From: Bacteroidota bacterium
Lineage (GTDB): Bacteria > Bacteroidota > Bacteroidia > Bacteroidales > WCHB1-69
Reading direction: 5' to 3'
DNA: 46,708 nucleotides
Assembly: GCA_023413895.1 (NCBI GenBank)
Contig: JAEZOU010000040.1
Location: forward strand, 1 to 46,708
Both the position numbers and the translations under genes were made by a program. The notes beneath the pieces were generated by a model that searched no databases, was not told where the DNA came from, and was given only the letters and a program-made list of their open reading frames with translations. Positions 18,978 through 28,142 of the stretch are shown in pieces (the first letter of the stretch is position 1; each line of letters opens with the position of its first letter).

Positions 18978-20816
18978 ATGAAACTATTTTTACGGCTCTT
19001 GCGCTACGTTTTCCCGTACAAAAAGAATATCGTATTAATCATCTTTTCAAATGTTTTATATTCCATATTTTCTGTATTTTCACTAACATTAATTGTACCT
19101 TTTTTATCAGTTCTTTTCAATCAAATTGAACCGATATCCACTATACCTGAACTAAAATTATCGATGGACTCCATTATCAACACCTACTACTATTATATGG
19201 GGAGGTTGGTAATACAATCTGGAAAAGAATCCGCCTTGATAATGATTGCCATATCGATGATTATTCTCAGTTTTCTCAGCAATCTATTTCGATATTTAGG
19301 GCAATTTTGGTTAGCTCCTATCCGCGCTGGCGTTCTCAACAGCCTGCGGAAAGATATATACCATAAACTTATTATTCTTCCCCTTTCATTCTATTCCAAA
19401 CAGAAAAAAGGGGATATTATGAACCGAATTGGTCCAGATGTACAAGAGGTTGAATGGTCGATAATATCATCATTACAAGCACTATGCAGAGATCCTTTTT
19501 TGCTGATAGCCTATCTTATTGCGCTATTGAAAGTTAACACACTTCTTACGTTACTCTCGCTAGTTTTGTTACCAGCAACAGGTTACCTCATCACCATTGT
19601 GGGAAAAAGCATCCAGAAAAACTCTAAAAATGCGCAACAAATTTTGGGAAAGATGAGCTCTCTTTTTGAAGAAACCATTGGAGGACTTCGTATCATAAAA
19701 GGATACAACGCCACTGAATACGCTACGAACAAATTTAAAGAAGAGAATGACAAGCACTATCAAATTAACAAAAAGATATTTACTATCAGTGAATTAGCTT
19801 CTCCGATGGTTGAAATGCTATCCATTATCACAATGATTTTAGTATTTTGTATTGGAGGAAAATTAATTTTTAGTGGGCAAGGGCTCAATGCACAAGTTTT
19901 CATAATGTACATACTGATTTTTGCGCGAATGCTTCCTCCAGCAAAACAGTTAGTAACTGTTTTTTACACCCTAAAAAAAGGAGGTCCAAGTGCGAAACGA
20001 ATTTATGAAATTATTGATGCACAGGAAATTATAATAGAAAAGAAGAATCCAAAAACGATTACTAAAATTAACGATAAGATTGAATATCGGGAGGTTAGTT
20101 TTTCGTATCAACCTCAACAACAAGCCCAAGATTGCGACATTATTAAAGGAGTAAGTTTTACGCTGAAAAAAGGGGAACAAATTGCGTTTGTTGGCGCCTC
20201 TGGATGCGGTAAATCGACATTAGTGGACCTGCTTCCTCGATTCTATGATATTGAATTTGGATCGATTGAAATTGATGGTACTAACATCAAAGATTTTGTA
20301 ATTTCTGACTTACGTGCTCTATTTGGACTTGTAAATCAAGATATTACACTTTTCAACGACACCGTTTTCAACAATATTACCTTTGGACTGAAAAATGTAA
20401 CGCTTGAGCAAGTTATTCAGGCAGCAAAAATTGCGCATGCAGATGAGTTTATTCAAGAACTTCCTCAACAATACGAAACGGTTATTGGCGAACGCGGCAC
20501 AGCACTTTCGGGAGGGCAACGCCAAAGATTGAGCATTGCACGTGCCATCTTACGCAATCCACAAATTCTGATTCTTGACGAAGCAACATCTGCATTAGAC
20601 AACGAATCGGAACTTCTTGTACAACAAGCTCTTGAAAACTTATTAAAAACTCGAACTGCCATCATTATTGCGCATCGTCTCAACACCATTAAAAATGCCA
20701 ATAGGATCCTTTTTATAAAAGAGGGAAGAATTACAGAATCGGGTACTCATGACCAACTTTTATCATTGAAAGGCGATTATTTCAGATACTATTCACTTCA
20801 AAATATCAATGGATAA
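18978..20816 (+). CDS. MsbA-type ABC exporter (permease-ATPase fusion)
   Basis: 612 residues. The N-terminal type-1 exporter domain (about 1-330) has six predicted helices. The ATPase domain follows: Walker A GASGCGKS at 406-413, the ABC signature LSGGQ at 510-514, Walker B ILILDEATSAL, and the switch His in IIAHRL. Such half-transporters work as homodimers that flip lipids (MsbA, lipid A core) or export drugs or peptides. Bacteroidota often carry this kind of protein and MsbA is the best guess, but the substrate is not proven. Its stop overlaps the ATG of the metallophosphoesterase gene by one base. Confidence 0.92.
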   Translation: MKLFLRLLRYVFPYKKNIVLIIFSNVLYSIFSVFSLTLIVPFLSVLFNQIEPISTIPELKLSMDSIINTYYYYMGRLVIQSGKESALIMIAISMIILSFLSNLFRYLGQFWLAPIRAGVLNSLRKDIYHKLIILPLSFYSKQKKGDIMNRIGPDVQEVEWSIISSLQALCRDPFLLIAYLIALLKVNTLLTLLSLVLLPATGYLITIVGKSIQKNSKNAQQILGKMSSLFEETIGGLRIIKGYNATEYATNKFKEENDKHYQINKKIFTISELASPMVEMLSIITMILVFCIGGKLIFSGQGLNAQVFIMYILIFARMLPPAKQLVTVFYTLKKGGPSAKRIYEIIDAQEIIIEKKNPKTITKINDKIEYREVSFSYQPQQQAQDCDIIKGVSFTLKKGEQIAFVGASGCGKSTLVDLLPRFYDIEFGSIEIDGTNIKDFVISDLRALFGLVNQDITLFNDTVFNNITFGLKNVTLEQVIQAAKIAHADEFIQELPQQYETVIGERGTALSGGQRQRLSIARAILRNPQILILDEATSALDNESELLVQQALENLLKTRTAIIIAHRLNTIKNANRILFIKEGRITESGTHDQLLSLKGDYFRYYSLQNING

Positions 20817-22168
20817 TGAAGTTAAATCCCCGCACAAAGTATCTTATCTACGCACTAATTTGGATTGTTGCAACCCTCTTTTTGTTCATCATATTTGCCA
20901 AGGCCAATCCAGCTATTCATAAACGAATCTACATTTTCTCCGTTCTTTTTGGTGCAGAACTTTACCTTTGGATGCGCATAAAAACAACACTTCCCTTTTT
21001 CTGTTCAAGTTCCAACCGAAAGAAAAGGTCCCTTAAGGCAATTGCTTCAACCCTGTATTGGTTGCCAGCACTAATCTCCCTTATCTACCTTACAATTGTG
21101 TATATCATTGGAATACAACATTTAAATAAAACTTGGTATTCCAATACATTTGGAATGATTTTGATGATTTACTTGGCAAAAGCAGTTGCTTGCGTCTTGT
21201 TGATTTGTGCTGAATTATTTTCGTTTATTCGCCAAAGGAAAACTAGAAATCCAGAATTTATATCGCAAGTCCGAAGAAAAACAATTCCAATTTCAATAAT
21301 TCTCTTCTGGACAATTCTCATCGGCACACTACCTTTTTATGTCACTCGGAATCATTTCCACACCACTCGACACACTTGGAACATCCTTCCTCAAAACTTT
21401 GCCATTGACAGTCTAAAAGCGATTCACATATCAGACTTACACCTATGCACTTGGAATGGAACAGCGGCAATGGAACATCTTGTAAAAAGGATAAACAAAG
21501 AGAATGCAGATTTCATTTTCATCACGGGAGACGTTGTTCATTTCACCTCTGACGAAATTATTCCTTATTTGAACATTTTAAATCAGTTCAATGCCACACA
21601 TGGGATTTTCTCCATTATGGGAAACCACGATTACAGCCGTTACGCACACTTTGACAATGAGGAAGAACGGGAAGCAGACATAGAGCAGAACAATCGCTTT
21701 CAAGCGCAGATGGGTTGGCACGTTTTGCGCAATGAAAATTGCAAGATTGCGGTTGATAGCCTTGGAAATTGCATCACCATTGCTGGATTGGAATATTGGT
21801 CACCTGCCAAACCTGCAATCAGTTTTGGGGATTTTGACAAAACCTACCAAAACGTAAGCGACAGCGATTTTGTGGTATTACTTACACATGCGCCACAAGG
21901 TTGGCAAGATGCCATAAACCAAGGATATTCAGCACATATCACCTTGAGTGGGCACACGCATGGAATGCAGTTAGGCATTCTAACCGATAAATGGAAATGT
22001 TCTCCTGGTGCCCTTCGTTACCGGGAATGGGGTGGAAAATATGAGCAAAACGGGAACATATTATATGTTAATGTCGGCTTAGCCTCAGCAGGCATTCCTA
22101 TACGCATAGGCATGCTCCCTGAGATTGGAGTTTACACTTTGAAGAAAAATTCCGAACCGAAAAAATAA
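20816..22168 (+). CDS. membrane metallophosphoesterase
   Basis: 450 residues. The N-terminal third (about 1-185) holds about five hydrophobic helices. The C-terminal calcineurin-like domain has all five metal-site blocks: ISDLHL (D207, H209), GDVVH, GNHDY, LTHAP and SGHTHGMQ. This layout is like YkuE-type membrane phosphoesterases, some of which act on lipid-linked substrates such as UDP-diacylglucosamine analogues; the substrate here is unknown. It is coupled to the MsbA-like gene by a TAATG overlap, which suggests a shared role in envelope lipid metabolism. Confidence 0.9.
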   Translation: MKLNPRTKYLIYALIWIVATLFLFIIFAKANPAIHKRIYIFSVLFGAELYLWMRIKTTLPFFCSSSNRKKRSLKAIASTLYWLPALISLIYLTIVYIIGIQHLNKTWYSNTFGMILMIYLAKAVACVLLICAELFSFIRQRKTRNPEFISQVRRKTIPISIILFWTILIGTLPFYVTRNHFHTTRHTWNILPQNFAIDSLKAIHISDLHLCTWNGTAAMEHLVKRINKENADFIFITGDVVHFTSDEIIPYLNILNQFNATHGIFSIMGNHDYSRYAHFDNEEEREADIEQNNRFQAQMGWHVLRNENCKIAVDSLGNCITIAGLEYWSPAKPAISFGDFDKTYQNVSDSDFVVLLTHAPQGWQDAINQGYSAHITLSGHTHGMQLGILTDKWKCSPGALRYREWGGKYEQNGNILYVNVGLASAGIPIRIGMLPEIGVYTLKKNSEPKK

Positions 22169-22216
22169 CTTCCTGATTTTCCATTTAAAAAAAGTTTACT
22201 TTGCATACCCGTATTC

Positions 22217-22230
22217 TCAAGATATCTTGA
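22217..22230. repeat. 14-bp perfect palindrome
   Basis: TCAAGATATCTTGA reads the same on both strands. It lies in the gap between convergent genes, about 50 nt after the metallophosphoesterase stop, with no promoter nearby. It may be a chance palindrome or part of a decayed element. Confidence 0.4.
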
Positions 22231-22345
22231 TGGAAACGACAACTTCCTGAGATACTTGGCAGTCGATGCTGGTGAGTGTGCGCAATCTATTCGGGATAGC
22301 AGTTCTAATTGGTTTACTTACCCTAATCATCATTCTGGCGTCACG

Positions 22346-22380
22346 ATTCCGGAATGTGTCATTCCGACTTTTATCTTTTA
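22346..22380. terminator. hairpin with T-rich tail; possible small repeat
   Basis: CGGAATG at 22350-22356 and CATTCCG at 22360-22366 form a 7-bp stem with a TGT loop. The left arm is itself in the palindrome ATTCCGGAAT (22346-22355). On the plus strand ACTTTTATCTTTT follows, so it could end the valS-phosphoesterase unit. The ATTCCG units also look like short dispersed repeats. The rest of the 268-nt gap holds no gene that I can see. Confidence 0.4.
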
Positions 22381-22436
22381 ACAGGATTCACAAAATTCTG
22401 CTACAGAGAATTCGATCATAGGAAATGCAATTGAAC

Positions 22437-25400
22437 TTAGAAACTAGTTTTTTTCTTTTGCAACCGCAACTCTGGCAATATCACAGCGATATCCTCCACT
22501 TCTCCTTTCTCATGCCAAGCTACAATATACTCAATTTTTGCAGAATTAACAAAATATCCATTGCTTTCCCAATCTGCTAACTCTTGACACATTTTTTTTG
22601 AAAGGCGAGCAATTTGTCTTGCAGATTGATCATACAAAATACCATTAGCATAACGTAACATATTGCCACTACGCATATTTAAGACCTCTTTTTTCTTATC
22701 CTTAAAAGAAGATAGGACAACATCGCGAAGTGATAACGAAAGGATAATCTCCTCGGGTTTTGGGTACAATACATCATCCACCTCGTGTATAGCATCCATA
22801 TTATCAAAGAGAGGTGTATTTGAGAAAATGCACAAATTTCGCTTTGCTCTTGTGGCTCCCACATACAAAGCTCTAACTTTTTCGCTATTATTTCCTAACT
22901 CATTTGCTAACAACATATAAACTGTGTCAAACTCTCGTCCTTTCGCCTTATGGATTGTTGATACAAGAACCGTATTTTCCGAAATTTTGCAAAAATCTTC
23001 AATATTAGATTCTATAATAAAATCGTGCAAATCACTTCTATATTTCGTTGGATATAGTTTTTGAAAAGTATCGAAAAAGATTTCAATAAAGTCTAGACAA
23101 GTGCTATCATGATACATTTTTATAGTTTTATTTTTAGCTTCTTGCCAACACTCCTCACTGATAACTATTGGTTTTCCACTTATATCTATATGTTTTAAGA
23201 AATATCTTATCTCAGCTAAATTGCAAAAATTAAAACCATCAATTGATTGAATTAAACGAGCATTTATTTTATGTTTCAACAATAGTCCCATCACCAAAGC
23301 TGCCTCACTATTAGTTCGGGTCAATATACACGCCGACTCACCTTGATATGATTGTAAGAATTTATTCACCAATGGAATTTCAAGATTTTCCGAATTGCAG
23401 TTTACAACTCTAGCATCACCTATCGTTTTTAGAGCGGAAACTATCGGTGAACTCTTCAAACGGTTATCTATCCTGCGGGCTATCTGATTCGCAAATCCAA
23501 CAATCTCTGGCGCACTACGATAATTCTCAACCATCTCATATTTTGAGGCATTCATCTCGGTAATTAGCGACAGCATATATTGACTATTGGCACCTCGGAA
23601 TTGATAGATATTCTGATCATCATCACCTACAGCAATCACTCTCATCTCTTCATTATTTCTCATCAGAGCTCTAACCAAATGATATTCATTTTCATCCATA
23701 TCCTGCGCCTCATCAATTACAAGAACTGTTTTATTGATTTTACCTTGCTCCACTTCGCCAGATTCGATAAGTTCAACAGCCTTTGCCACTACATCTTGCA
23801 CCTCTTCAATATTTCCAATTTTTCCAAGAAGATCAAAACAATAGGAGTGAAACGTTTTTATTTCAACAAAATGGGCTGCATTCCCAATTAAATTTATCAA
23901 CCGTTGTTTAAACTCCGTTGCTGATGCCCTCGAGAATGTCAACATCAGAAGTTGCTCATGCTTAACATCTTCCAACAATAGCAAAGAGGCCAATTTATGT
24001 ACGAGCACACGAGTTTTTCCACTTCCTGGACCTGCTGCAACAACAATATATTTTGACTGATTATCATTAATAATTTGTTGTTGTTTTTCAGACAATTCCC
24101 CAAATAGTTGATGATACTTCTGGGGAGTAATATTCTTTTCAATTTGCTTAACTCTATCCCCTTGGAAATATTTATGAATAAACTTTTTGAAATCCAGCTG
24201 AAAATAATCATAAACATATTGCAAGGCAGCATTATAATCTCTAACCATTAAATTTGCATATTCTCCTACAATATGAATTTGCTGAATTTTTTGTTTATAA
24301 AACTCATCCAACACCTTATAATCCTCTACTTTATAGCGATTCTTTAAATCTTTCAATCTATTGATTTCAAGAGCATTATAGATAACTAAAAATCCACCTT
24401 CCAATTTTAGGTCACCAATTTTTGACAAATACAACAATGCCTCCTCAATATCAGAAATATAACATTGGTCTTGTTGATTGAAGATATTTTTACGTTTTTG
24501 CTGATACTCATTCAACAAACTATTTACTGAAAATGGCACCAACACCTCATCATTTTTAGATAGAAATTTATTCGGAGATGCTAATTTATATAATCTCTCA
24601 ATAATAAACCTACAGATATCAATGCGGCGTTCATATTTTTGCATCATGGTCTCAAACTCTTTATTTAAGCCTAACTCCACTCTTTCGCCTTTCTTATTCA
24701 CCACCTTGATATAAGATTTTATGGATAGAAAATAAAAAAGGTTTTTAATCTGCTTAATATTAGAATGAATACCATCTTGTAATGCCTTTTCATTTAAGTC
24801 TTTATAAGACAAATCCTCCTCTAAATTTGCAATTATTGTCAGAAGAAACTTTTCTAATCGCGCAAACTTTTCGAGCATCTGTTTCGGACGAATTTCTGAG
24901 CTATCGATAAAGACAGCCATATCTTTAGTATCAGCAATAATATTCTCTTGACGCAAAACATTTATCGTACTGATAACCTCCTCTTTCGACAATCCGAGCA
25001 TATCTGCCAAGTAATCGATTCTTGATTCAGCTTCACCACTTACAGATTTTGCTACAGTTTTTTTTGTAATTAAAGACTTTATCACCCGTATTGCCACTTG
25101 CTGCTCCTTCTCATTTTCAAATAGTTTGGAATTGATAATGCGTTCACGAGCTTCCTCCATATTTTTCACCAAAATTCCTGTAGCAAAAACTTGAGGTACA
25201 TTATTTCCTCTACTTATATAGCCTGCTTCTTCCAAAGATGAAATCGCTGTTCTTACGCGCATTTCCACACTTGATACCTCTTCTGCCCACCCTGCTTGAC
25301 GTGCAATTTCGAGAGAAGAGCAACAAATTTTTTTCCGGTTACGCGTAAATTTTTTTATTGCCGACCACACCTGCTGAATCTCACTGATACTCACTTTGGT

Positions 25401-27284
25401 TTGATTGAGTAGTAAGAAATGCTTATCCAGATCTTTATCACTATAAAGCACATAACATTTGGCTTGCAAACTTGGGTCTCTACCTGCTCGGCCTGCTTCT
25501 TGCACATAATTCTCAAGAGAATCTGAAATATCATAATGGACAACCAAACCGATATCTTTTTTATCTACCCCCATTCCAAACGCAGAAGTTGCCACCATAA
25601 CCTGAACATTATTTGCCATAAAGTCATTCTGATGAGCGATTTTCTCATTGGAATCCATTTTCCCATTATAGGGCAACGCCGAGAAACCATCTTTCGATAA
25701 TTTCTGGGCTAATTCTACCGTCTTCTTTGTTCTAGAAACATATACAATAGTTGGGCAGGAATTAGCAAGTATTAAATCCCTCAAACAACTATATTTTTCC
25801 TCTTCGGTTTCTGCATATAACACAGAATAATGTAAGTTTTTTCGTACCGAAGGTGTTGTATATAACTGAAACGAGAGATTTAATTTTCGTTTAAAATAAT
25901 CACATATATCAGTAATTACCTTCTGCTTTGCAGTAGCGGTAAAACAGGAAACAGGAATTATAGTATCATTATTTTTCTTTTCTTGTAATTTTCGGATAAA
26001 ATCTCCTATGTATAAATAATCAACCCGAAAATCTTGTCCCCAAGAGGAGAAACAATGTGCCTCATCAATTACAAATCTCACAATATTTCTAGCCGCCAGC
26101 AATCTTTCGATAGTTTTAGAGCGCAACATCTCAGGAGAAATATAGAGTAGCGAAGCTTTTCCATTCTCCACTTGTTCAAACGCATCTGCACGAGAAATTG
26201 GGTCTAATAATCCATTAATTGTAACTGCCCCAATTATGCCTCTTGCCGCCAAATTATCCACTTGGTCTTTCATCAGTGACTGCAATGGTGAGATAACAAC
26301 AGTAAGCCCATGCATTGCGCGACCAGAAATCAATGCTGGTAATTGGAACGTAAGAGACTTTCCGCCTCCAGTTGGAAACACAGCCAAAAGAGACTCTCCC
26401 TTGACAGCACTTTTCACAGCCTTTTCCTGTAAAGTTTCCCCTTCAAATGTACGAAATTCATTATAGCCGAAAAAAGTTTGCAAACCTTTATGAATATCAA
26501 ACTTTTCACGACAATATTTGCATGACAAATCTGAGCAAGGCGTATTCGTCAATTGTTTCAAAACATTGCCAATGTGAGGGAAATTATACGATAACCAAGG
26601 CGGAGTGATGGAAATTGAATCTTGAGTTGATATTAATGCTAAGGCATACGCCAACTCTAACGGAAAATCTTTACATAGGGCAGGTAGCGGAGCTTGCTTA
26701 CAGATTAAAGAGGAAAACTCACTATTAATCAACGAACTCAAATCATCAACATCTATATTGAATTGTAGGTAGTTAAAAAATCCACGAAATTCCGCAAAGT
26801 TATGTAATAATCCAAAATAGATAGCTTTTAGATTTTCTGACAAATTATTGAACGCTCCAACCTCTGCATAAAAAAGATCTCTCGCTTTTTTGCAATCATT
26901 CAAGGGATTATTCAGTTCATCAACCTGTAACTTATCATCTTTCAGTAACTTATGATAAGGTCGTTTAGGAAATAGTAACGGAGATAGGAACAACGTATCT
27001 ATAGGCTCTTTATCCTTAATATGTGTTATATCTGAAAGATATTTCAAGTCGTGGCGAATGATATTATGTCCACATATAAATCTAGATTCAGCAATAAATT
27101 CAGAAAACTGTTTTTTTGAAGGGGAGTGTAACTCATTCTGCAACTCATTACAAGCTCCATAATCGTAAACATTCTTATCTATGGTTCCTACTTCAACATC
27201 TATAAAAACAACTCCTGAAGTTTTTTTGCGAGTAGAGAAAAATCCCTCTTTTATCTTATCTAGATAATTATATATCTTTGACAT
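22437..27284 (-). CDS. exonuclease-RecQ-UvrD fusion helicase
   Basis: 1615 residues in one open frame. Residues about 20-145 form a DEDD-type 3'-5' exonuclease with D29, E31, D79 (GHNIIRHD) and D130. The residue five before D130 is Asn, not the usual DEDDh His. C250, C255 and C258 form a CX4CX2C cluster. A RecQ SF2 helicase follows: Walker A GGGKS at 306-310, DEAH at 407-410, TATAK, and GMGVDKKDIGLVVHYD with the RecQ-like YVQEAGRAGRD. After a long helical linker comes a UvrD-type SF1 helicase: GPGSGKT at 1085-1091, DEAQD at 1191-1195, GDDDQNIYQFRGA, and STIHKAKGREFD near 1440. The role is probably DNA repair or processing of branched or foreign DNA; substrates are not known. It is monocistronic. 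Confidence 0.9.
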   Translation of the reverse strand: MSKIYNYLDKIKEGFFSTRKKTSGVVFIDVEVGTIDKNVYDYGACNELQNELHSPSKKQFSEFIAESRFICGHNIIRHDLKYLSDITHIKDKEPIDTLFLSPLLFPKRPYHKLLKDDKLQVDELNNPLNDCKKARDLFYAEVGAFNNLSENLKAIYFGLLHNFAEFRGFFNYLQFNIDVDDLSSLINSEFSSLICKQAPLPALCKDFPLELAYALALISTQDSISITPPWLSYNFPHIGNVLKQLTNTPCSDLSCKYCREKFDIHKGLQTFFGYNEFRTFEGETLQEKAVKSAVKGESLLAVFPTGGGKSLTFQLPALISGRAMHGLTVVISPLQSLMKDQVDNLAARGIIGAVTINGLLDPISRADAFEQVENGKASLLYISPEMLRSKTIERLLAARNIVRFVIDEAHCFSSWGQDFRVDYLYIGDFIRKLQEKKNNDTIIPVSCFTATAKQKVITDICDYFKRKLNLSFQLYTTPSVRKNLHYSVLYAETEEEKYSCLRDLILANSCPTIVYVSRTKKTVELAQKLSKDGFSALPYNGKMDSNEKIAHQNDFMANNVQVMVATSAFGMGVDKKDIGLVVHYDISDSLENYVQEAGRAGRDPSLQAKCYVLYSDKDLDKHFLLLNQTKVSISEIQQVWSAIKKFTRNRKKICCSSLEIARQAGWAEEVSSVEMRVRTAISSLEEAGYISRGNNVPQVFATGILVKNMEEARERIINSKLFENEKEQQVAIRVIKSLITKKTVAKSVSGEAESRIDYLADMLGLSKEEVISTINVLRQENIIADTKDMAVFIDSSEIRPKQMLEKFARLEKFLLTIIANLEEDLSYKDLNEKALQDGIHSNIKQIKNLFYFLSIKSYIKVVNKKGERVELGLNKEFETMMQKYERRIDICRFIIERLYKLASPNKFLSKNDEVLVPFSVNSLLNEYQQKRKNIFNQQDQCYISDIEEALLYLSKIGDLKLEGGFLVIYNALEINRLKDLKNRYKVEDYKVLDEFYKQKIQQIHIVGEYANLMVRDYNAALQYVYDYFQLDFKKFIHKYFQGDRVKQIEKNITPQKYHQLFGELSEKQQQIINDNQSKYIVVAAGPGSGKTRVLVHKLASLLLLEDVKHEQLLMLTFSRASATEFKQRLINLIGNAAHFVEIKTFHSYCFDLLGKIGNIEEVQDVVAKAVELIESGEVEQGKINKTVLVIDEAQDMDENEYHLVRALMRNNEEMRVIAVGDDDQNIYQFRGANSQYMLSLITEMNASKYEMVENYRSAPEIVGFANQIARRIDNRLKSSPIVSALKTIGDARVVNCNSENLEIPLVNKFLQSYQGESACILTRTNSEAALVMGLLLKHKINARLIQSIDGFNFCNLAEIRYFLKHIDISGKPIVISEECWQEAKNKTIKMYHDSTCLDFIEIFFDTFQKLYPTKYRSDLHDFIIESNIEDFCKISENTVLVSTIHKAKGREFDTVYMLLANELGNNSEKVRALYVGATRAKRNLCIFSNTPLFDNMDAIHEVDDVLYPKPEEIILSLSLRDVVLSSFKDKKKEVLNMRSGNMLRYANGILYDQSARQIARLSKKMCQELADWESNGYFVNSAKIEYIVAWHEKGEVEDIAVILPELRLQKKKTSF

Positions 27285-27312
27285 AGAAAAATTACATAGA
27301 AAATTTCGCCTG

Positions 27313-27320
27313 CAAAATTA
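27313..27320 (-). promoter_or_regulatory. -7 element for the fusion helicase
   Basis: On the minus strand TAATTTTG (TAnnTTTG), 29 nt upstream of ATG 27284. The -33 position holds GTG rather than TTG at a 19-nt spacing. Confidence 0.5.
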
Positions 27321-27377
27321 ACAAAAAAAGTAGAATAAACACGTAAAATTAATTAACCTACCACGAAAAGAATAGTC

Positions 27378-27917
27378 CTACTCAACTTCCGTCATGGTCA
27401 TATCTCGAAATTGGATTGGAGTGACACCCACGCAGCGCTTAAATGCAGAATGGAATACTTGGCGATTTCGATATCCGCACATCTCCGCGATAATCTCCAT
27501 CTTATAATTTTGTGCTTTTGGATCTTTAAGCAAGCGCACGGCCTCCTTCACACGATACTCATTTAAGAGGGTAGGAAAATTACGTTGTGCTTTTGCATTA
27601 ATAATGCGCGAGAGAACAGACTTACTTACACCCACCAACTTTGCCAATTCACCTATTGTCAGTTGGGAGTTCAGATAGATTTTCTCCTCTTCAAAAAGTC
27701 TGTATAGGTCATTCAGTATTCTATTCTCAGTAGCGCTATCCACAGAGTCTGCGACAAACGAAACCGTTTCCACCAATTCAATCGAAACCTCAGAAGTCCG
27801 CAAACTTTTTTTCAACAATTGTTTATATTTCCAGCGCCACTTAACATAAAGAAATAGGAAGAAAACCGTAGTAAAAAAGAGAGCAGCAAGCAATATAAGA
27901 TATGTAAATTCTGTCAT
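27378..27917 (-). CDS. membrane-anchored AraC-type regulator
   Basis: 179 residues. One transmembrane helix at about 6-25 leaves only a few N-terminal residues outside, then a basic stop-transfer (KWRWKYKQ). A short helical segment (about 35-80) leads to an AraC/XylS DNA-binding domain: first helix-turn-helix LTIGELAKLVGVSKSVLSRI, second around IIAEMCGYRNRQVFHSAFKR, then GVTPIQFR. The reading frame and both helices are intact. Bacteroidota have large sensor-AraC fusions, and this one lacks any sensor domain, so it may be a minimal derivative or take its signal from a partner. It faces the porin-YeiH operon and is its likely regulator. Confidence 0.85.
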   Translation of the reverse strand: MTEFTYLILLAALFFTTVFFLFLYVKWRWKYKQLLKKSLRTSEVSIELVETVSFVADSVDSATENRILNDLYRLFEEEKIYLNSQLTIGELAKLVGVSKSVLSRIINAKAQRNFPTLLNEYRVKEAVRLLKDPKAQNYKMEIIAEMCGYRNRQVFHSAFKRCVGVTPIQFRDMTMTEVE

Positions 27918-27936
27918 AATTGTTGTTTCAGCGATG

Positions 27937-27966
27937 CAAAAATAGTATTTACTTCAATAAGGACAA
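27937..27966 (-). promoter_or_regulatory. promoter of the AraC-type regulator
   Basis: On the minus strand TTG (complement of 27964-27966), a 19-nt spacer, then TATTTTTG (complement of 27937-27944), 19 nt before ATG 27917. Full match to the Bacteroidota promoter. Confidence 0.75.
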
Positions 27967-28023
27967 TTTATTTTCTCAAAAAAATATCTTTTATAATTAC
28001 TTCTATATCAATAAAATATATAA

Positions 28024-28040
28024 ATCCTTACTGTAAGGAT
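28024..28040. promoter_or_regulatory. 17-bp palindrome, candidate operator
   Basis: ATCCTTAC at 28024-28031, one T, then GTAAGGAT at 28033-28040: perfect 8-bp arms. It lies between the divergent regulator and porin, about 55 nt upstream of the porin -7 element. The position suits a regulator-binding site. AraC proteins usually prefer direct repeats, so another regulator is possible. Confidence 0.5.
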
Positions 28041-28095
28041 TCTATTTTACAACATTTTTAGGAAAAATTGTGACAAAGAATTTATGAATCTTGAC

Positions 28096-28103
28096 TATTT
28101 TTG
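28096..28103 (+). promoter_or_regulatory. -7 element for the porin-YeiH operon
   Basis: TATTTTTG (TAnnTTTG), 39 nt before ATG 28143. The nearest upstream TTG is 25 nt away, which is too far, so the promoter may need activation. Confidence 0.55.
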
Positions 28104-28142
28104 TAGATTGAGAATTGTAAATTTCATTAAAAACACAATATT

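Noticed and set aside
22437..27284. The triple-fusion helicase as an assembly chimera of two genes
   Set aside because: It reads through continuously in one frame with a helical linker, and I recall RecQ-UvrD fusions in this phylum.
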